Origin: Solenopsis invicta
Taxonomy: Eukaryota; Arthropoda; Insecta; Hymenoptera; Formicidae
Length of the DNA: 64,000 nt
Assembly: GCF_016802725.1 (NCBI RefSeq)
Contig: NC_052669.1
Span: 10,315,770-10,379,769 of the forward strand
Reading direction: 5' to 3'
The notes beneath the pieces were generated by a model. It was not told the origin of the DNA, made no database searches, and was given only the letters and a program-made list of their open reading frames with translations. Below, piece by piece: positions 59,734 to 64,000 of this stretch. The position numbers and the translations under genes were made by a program. Numbering within the stretch: position 1 is the first letter of the stretch; the number at the start of each line of letters is the position of its first letter.

Positions 59734-60897
59734 TTAATGTAACTTTTGAATACTAGGCAACCCGAGTATCAGTTTTACATTTAAATCAACAACAATAAAT
59801 TCTAATACTTCGTCCCTATCTGTATTTTTACACCTAAGTTTAACTTTTACTATTGGCTTGATTTTTCCTCCTCCATATGCTTGTAATAATGTTCGTGTTT
59901 GTCGTATCCGTTGACTTCCATCCGCTGCTATTGACTTGTATATCACGAGTGGTATTATGTTGACTTCAGATCCCGTATCTATTTTGAACTTCAATGCTTT
60001 CCCATTGACTTCTATGATTTCCGTCCAAATTGACTTGGTCTTCTTTGACAACTCTCCAACTCTGACTATGATGCTTACATACAGGTCATCTTCTTCAGAC
60101 TCACTTTCTTCATCTTTTGTAACGTCCTTCACATTCTTCAGTTTTGTTTTACATACATTACTAAAATGATTCATCTTTCCACACTTGTAACATGTTTTTC
60201 CATATGCTGCGCATTCTCTGTATCCATGAACTTTATCACACTTATTGCATTTGAAGTGTTTTCCGCTATTTTCTTCAGTGCTTGCTTGCCCTCTTTCTTC
60301 TTTTTGTTTGTTATGTCGCTTCTGTCTTCTAACAACATCAACTGCAGCTTTTTCTTTATTTCTTACATTCTGCAGGTGTCTCCTGGTTGCTTCATAATTT
60401 CTGCATGTTTCTACTGCAGTCTCCAATGTAACATTTTGTATGTTAAGTAGTTTTTCTTGAACCTTTAAATCATTTGTGCCTAGTATTATTCTATCTACTA
60501 GTAATGTGTCTTCTTGGTCCGCATACTCACATGACTGTATTAACTTTTTGAGATCACCGAAGAATTTGTCAAAAGGTTCATCCACTTGTTGATTTCGACT
60601 GTTGAACACAAACCTTTCATATGTTCTGTTTTTTCTTGGGGCACAATATTTCTTGAATTCATTTACCACTACCTTATAATCGCTTTTCTGTGTGCTGGTT
60701 AACCTAAATGTGTTATATATTTCGATGCCTTCACTGCCTATAGTGTTTAGCAATAATGCTGTTTTTACTGTATCTGCTTTTTGATCCTTTTCTGTTGCTA
60801 CCAGATACAGTTCAAAACTTTGATAAAATTTCTTGAAATTCTCATCGAGATTTCCCTCAAATTTCATCGGTTCTGGTAACCTTCCAATTCCTTCCAT
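59734..60897 (-). CDS. Gypsy gag and protease
   Basis: Gag forms the particle, and the protease cuts the polyprotein. The frame is 387 codons from the ATG at 60897, about 75 bases inside the 5' LTR. The N-terminal two-thirds is the capsid-like region (KFYQSFELYLVATE, YERFVFNSRNQ, EPFDKFFGDLKKLIQSC). Zinc knuckles follow near residues 218-250: a CNKCDKVHGYREC unit and CYKCGKMNHFSNVC (CX2CX4HX4C). The protease has KIDTGSEVNIIPL as its active-site motif and ILGLPS as its second strand near the C-terminus. The frame stops at 59734, right after the protease, and pol continues in the +1 frame. Confidence 0.92.
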   Translation of the reverse strand: MEGIGRLPEPMKFEGNLDENFKKFYQSFELYLVATEKDQKADTVKTALLLNTIGSEGIEIYNTFRLTSTQKSDYKVVVNEFKKYCAPRKNRTYERFVFNSRNQQVDEPFDKFFGDLKKLIQSCEYADQEDTLLVDRIILGTNDLKVQEKLLNIQNVTLETAVETCRNYEATRRHLQNVRNKEKAAVDVVRRQKRHNKQKEERGQASTEENSGKHFKCNKCDKVHGYRECAAYGKTCYKCGKMNHFSNVCKTKLKNVKDVTKDEESESEEDDLYVSIIVRVGELSKKTKSIWTEIIEVNGKALKFKIDTGSEVNIIPLVIYKSIAADGSQRIRQTRTLLQAYGGGKIKPIVKVKLRCKNTDRDEVLEFIVVDLNVKLILGLPSIQKLH

Positions 60898-60954
60898 TAT
60901 TTGTTTTTATGTTGCAGTTCTTTAAACAAATTACTTTATTTTGTTTTCAATGTT

Positions 60955-60971
60955 CTTCCACGACTGTGCCA
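60955..60971 (-). other. Candidate primer-binding site of the Gypsy element
   Basis: The minus strand reads TGGCACAGTCGTGGAAG right after the 5' LTR. TGG at this position fits the complement of a tRNA CCA end. I do not assign the tRNA. Confidence 0.55.
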
Positions 60972-61135
60972 TGTAATATTATTAGGTGCTTATTAATAAC
61001 TATTGTTCTCTTTTAACTCTCTATTTATTGTGTATGTCTACAATCGTGTATGTTCTATCTCTATGTCTAACGCACGCACGCGCTTGCTACTCTAACGCCC
61101 TCTATATTCATTACGGTCGCCACCTACTTATTACA
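60972..61135 (-). repeat. 5' LTR of the Gypsy element
   Basis: 164 bases, with two substitutions relative to the 3' LTR (CTCTATTTATTG against CTCTATTTAATG, and GCGCTTGCT against GCGCTCGCT). Confidence 0.96.
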
Positions 61136-64000
61136 TAGAGTACGATTATCTTATAATTAAAAATATACGTTTAATGCATTTATCTATGTCATGTTCAAAA
61201 CAAGAAAATAGTGAAGAACAATTTGAAGAAAATATTTTTGATATGTTGAATAAATAAAAAGAATGCATTGTACTGATTTCGTTCGATACACGTATGGGCA
61301 AACAACAAAACGAATTTATATTACTTTAATAAAATTGCTGTTTTAAGGTAATTATTTATCTCATCTAATTACAATGTTCATTTAATGAAGAATACTTGGA
61401 TATCTTTATGTTCAGCAAGCAGTGATAAAGTATAGCACATAGCCATTGCTGTAGTATCAAAACCCTGTATAATTACACGATTTTTTTATATCTAAATTTA
61501 TTAGTAAAAAAAATTTATAATCATATACCTCAAACATAAAAGTATTGACTTCCTCTCTAATATCAACATCAGTTAAAAGACCTTCTTGAGCTGCCTGTAT
61601 TAAGAGGTTCAACATAGCCAGTCGTCTCTTTTTAACTAAATCAAATTATATAGGCATGTAGTTACTAATCTAATAATTTTTGCTTATTTTTGTTAAACGA
61701 TAATGAATTAAAATTTAAATTACATCATAAAGTAGCGAATTAATTAACTCAAATTAGTTTATTTAATAATAATTTTTATTAAACGTAAACATTTAGTATA
61801 TAAATTTCTATGCAACAATAATTTTTAATATTAGCCAATTCAGTGTAATAATTTCGGATTCTATTACGTACTTCCAATGGTTTCTGTTTCATCTGCCACT
61901 GCATCTTTGCTAAAGTTGCTCATATATTGTCCATTGGTGCGTTTATGATAATCTTTTCTTTCTGCAATAATCTACACACATTCAATCGGTTCACATTTTA
62001 TTGTTTTGTGTAAATGGTGAAGTCGTGTTTGTCAACATTATCCTATTGTTTTCATATAAATTGTTTTATCGAGTTTTTATTTGAAAATCAAATGGTTTTT
62101 ATACTTGAAAAAAGAACTACGTAGAAATCTATAGACTAAATCCATATTGAATTATCATAAGATTTTTTATAAGAATTGAGATAAAAAAATCTAGATTTTA
62201 TGTAGTTGTCCACAGATTTCTATATAAGAAATCATATGAGTTGTATGATTTTCTAAAGAGATTTGTGAGAAAAATTTAAATTGCTTTGATTTGCAGGTGT
62301 AAGATAACTTTGATATACAACATTTATAAAGTATGTTCCCATTGCTTATATTTCAGAAACAGTCTAAAATTATAAAAAACCGCGAAAAATGTGTTGGATT
62401 ATTTCGATAAGCTACTCTTTATTTTAATGATGATTAAGAAATGTAGAATTATTTTAGGCCTTTTGAGGGCTAAAATAGTCCCTCGAAATGATCAAACACA
62501 TACTTCTTTTTTCATGATTTTCAATTGTTTCCAAAATATAAACGATGGAAACAGACTATATATGGCGTACCTATCAAAAACTTAATTTATCAAATGCTAT
62601 GTTTAAAGAAAATAAATTACATCAATAAAATCTTTATAATTCTTTAGTTTACTGCTATGAAAACTTTAGAATATGGAATATTTAAATTTATTTGAAACTA
62701 AATATGAAAAATTATCTATAAGAGCCGACACAAGGTTTTGGTGTGCAAGTTTTTAAACTTAATTTATTTAATTAAAAAGGCCGTTTTATATTACGCTAAA
62801 ACATGCGTTTTAACTTCAACTTGAAAACGTTTCGATTTTGAATAGTTTTCAATGCTATAATATATGTATTATAACTATGCATTCCATACACACACACACA
62901 AATTTTTTATATAGATTGTAAATATTTTGTATGATTTCCAATATGGATTTTCATATTCCATATGAGTTCTCTATATAATTTTTTTTATCCTACCAATATT
63001 TTACCGATTTTCACGACCATGAAAATCCACTTCAAAATTTTTAACAGGATATCTTCGGTATCTTTTTTTGTAATTTTTATAGAAGTTATGAAAAAAAGAT
63101 TTTAACATTTTGACTTACTTTCTCAGTAAATCCGTGCAATATCTTTAGGAGCTTTGCTTGTTCTTTACCTCTTGGCGATAACGAGAATACCCAAGAATTT
63201 TTGAACCACGGTCTCATTGCTTTAAATGATACATACGATTGCATGTCATGTATATGAATTTGAAAACGTTATAGTGTTTGTAACATTAAAATGAAATATA
63301 TATTAAAGAATATATGCTGGAATTTCAATGAATATTTTACTAATTTAAGTTAAAGACTTCTACCTCGAAGATAATGTCTTTAGATTTGACAAAGTTTTAG
63401 GTACATTATCTTGTTATAATATATATACATACATACTCCAGCGTTTAAAACAGTTATTAATTAATCTATATATGAAAGTAAACAACAATATAGATATAAT
63501 TTAGACTGTTGATTGTCGGCTTCAATAATGTTTTATTAAATATAATTATTTATTATTACGTGCTTATTTTATATTAATTTATATCTCGTGATAGCATTTA
63601 AATATACTATAAATACTTATTATACATTACCTATAAAATAAAAGTTTACCCATCCGGTAAACGGCTTTTCGATACTGCTGTTGAAATGTACCCATTTTTT
63701 GTAGAGAAGTCCCCATAGCAGTTTCTGAAAAAAAATTATGTCATTATAACATAATCGCACATAAAAAAATATTTTTGTAAAGTTAGATTACTTTATATTA
63801 ATAATTATATTTTGCACAAAAAATTATATCATCTCTTATATTATTAACTACAAAATGTATGCATAGATATAAACAAAATATAATACCACATATTGCGTTC
63901 AGTGTATGTTCACTAACAAATGGTACTAAATCTTTTATAAAAGTGCCTCTTGCATTTTTTAAAGATTTTGTCATGCTCTCGCCCTCATCGATTAAAATCT

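Larger units (their letters stand above)
56704..61135 (-). mobile_element. Gypsy-type LTR retrotransposon, 4.4 kb
   Basis: Two 164-base LTRs (56704-56867 and 60972-61135) of the form TG...CA differ at two positions. They are flanked by a 5-bp duplication, TAGAG (56699-56703 and 61136-61140). The uninterrupted site is CTACTATATAGAGTACGATT in copy A near 15822. The order gag, protease, reverse transcriptase, RNase H, integrase identifies Gypsy/Metaviridae. No envelope gene is present. It lies in an intron of CYP4 unit 3, in the same orientation as the gene. Confidence 0.97.
42052..61606. repeat. Segmental duplication, copy B
   Basis: This is the direct-orientation partner of 4855-16298. Without the DDE transposon (48782-53896) and the Gypsy element (56704-61135) it is about 10 kb and matches copy A nearly throughout. 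It lacks the mariner and one palindrome arm of copy A. Its right edge continues smoothly into CYP4 exon 8 and upstream exons, so this copy holds the original context. Confidence 0.93.
55693..64000 (-). pseudogene. CYP4: CYP4 unit 3: cytochrome P450 with a damaged splice acceptor, 5' end outside window
   Basis: Exons, 3' to 5': 55693-55865 (exon 12), 55930-56109 (11, heme loop [11 protein letters not shown]), 56491-56659 (10, ExxR as ETLR), 61396-61464 (9, [10 protein letters not shown]), 61529-61635 (8), 61872-61971 (7), 63119-63221 (6), 63631-63724 (5) and 63887 to the edge (4). Coding parts are open and the phases match unit 2. However, the acceptor of exon 6 reads TTTAA where unit 2 has TTTAG. 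The next AG lies two bases inside the exon and shifts the frame to a stop. Skipping exon 6 (103 bases) also breaks the frame. Intron 9 contains a 4.4-kb Gypsy element. If the base is correct, the gene is probably dead or poorly spliced; if it is a sequencing error, the gene could be functional. Confidence 0.85.

Overview
This is AT-rich insect DNA, most likely from a hymenopteran and probably an ant. Three tandem CYP4-family cytochrome P450 units, short introns with GT-AG junctions and a dense load of transposons and MITEs point that way. There is no bacterial-style gene organisation and no CRISPR. The species call is inference.

Host genes: all three CYP4 units lie on the minus strand. Unit 2 (18585-28321) has twelve exons that can be read end to end. 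It gives an open frame of 511 residues with membrane anchor, I-helix, ExxR and heme-binding motifs. Unit 1 (14825-16298) is a pseudogene: it is truncated inside exon 8, frameshifted in exon 11 and has lost the ExxR arginine. Unit 3 (55693 to beyond 64000) keeps its catalytic motifs, but the acceptor of exon 6 reads AA instead of AG and a Gypsy element sits in one intron. A decayed fragment of another CYP4 intron lies at 30880-32105.

Layout: 1-4.5 kb is a minus-strand LINE with an open endonuclease/reverse-transcriptase frame running off the left edge. 4855-16298 and 42052-61606 are two direct copies of one segmental duplication, which carries CYP4 exons 8-12, a putative promoter/first exon, a 5S rRNA-like stretch and several MITEs. 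Each copy has private insertions. Copy A has an intact 1.3-kb mariner. Copy B has a 5.1-kb DDE transposon with ~830-bp inverted repeats and a 4.4-kb Gypsy element. The uninterrupted target site of each insertion is preserved in the other copy, so all three came after the duplication.

32.1-39.1 kb holds an unrecognised 202-residue open frame without any methionine, a candidate solo LTR and a decayed two-gene PIF/Harbinger transposon. The region 39.1-42 kb has an interrupted tandem repeat and a CpG-dense block but no gene I recognise.

The best candidate for something undescribed is the 5.1-kb transposon. It combines a pogo/Tigger-like DDE_1 transposase with an apparent 3-bp TGA target duplication (not TA), very long terminal repeats with internal subrepeats, and a small divergently oriented two-exon zinc-ribbon-like gene. 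All calls were made by reading the sequence; no database search was run.
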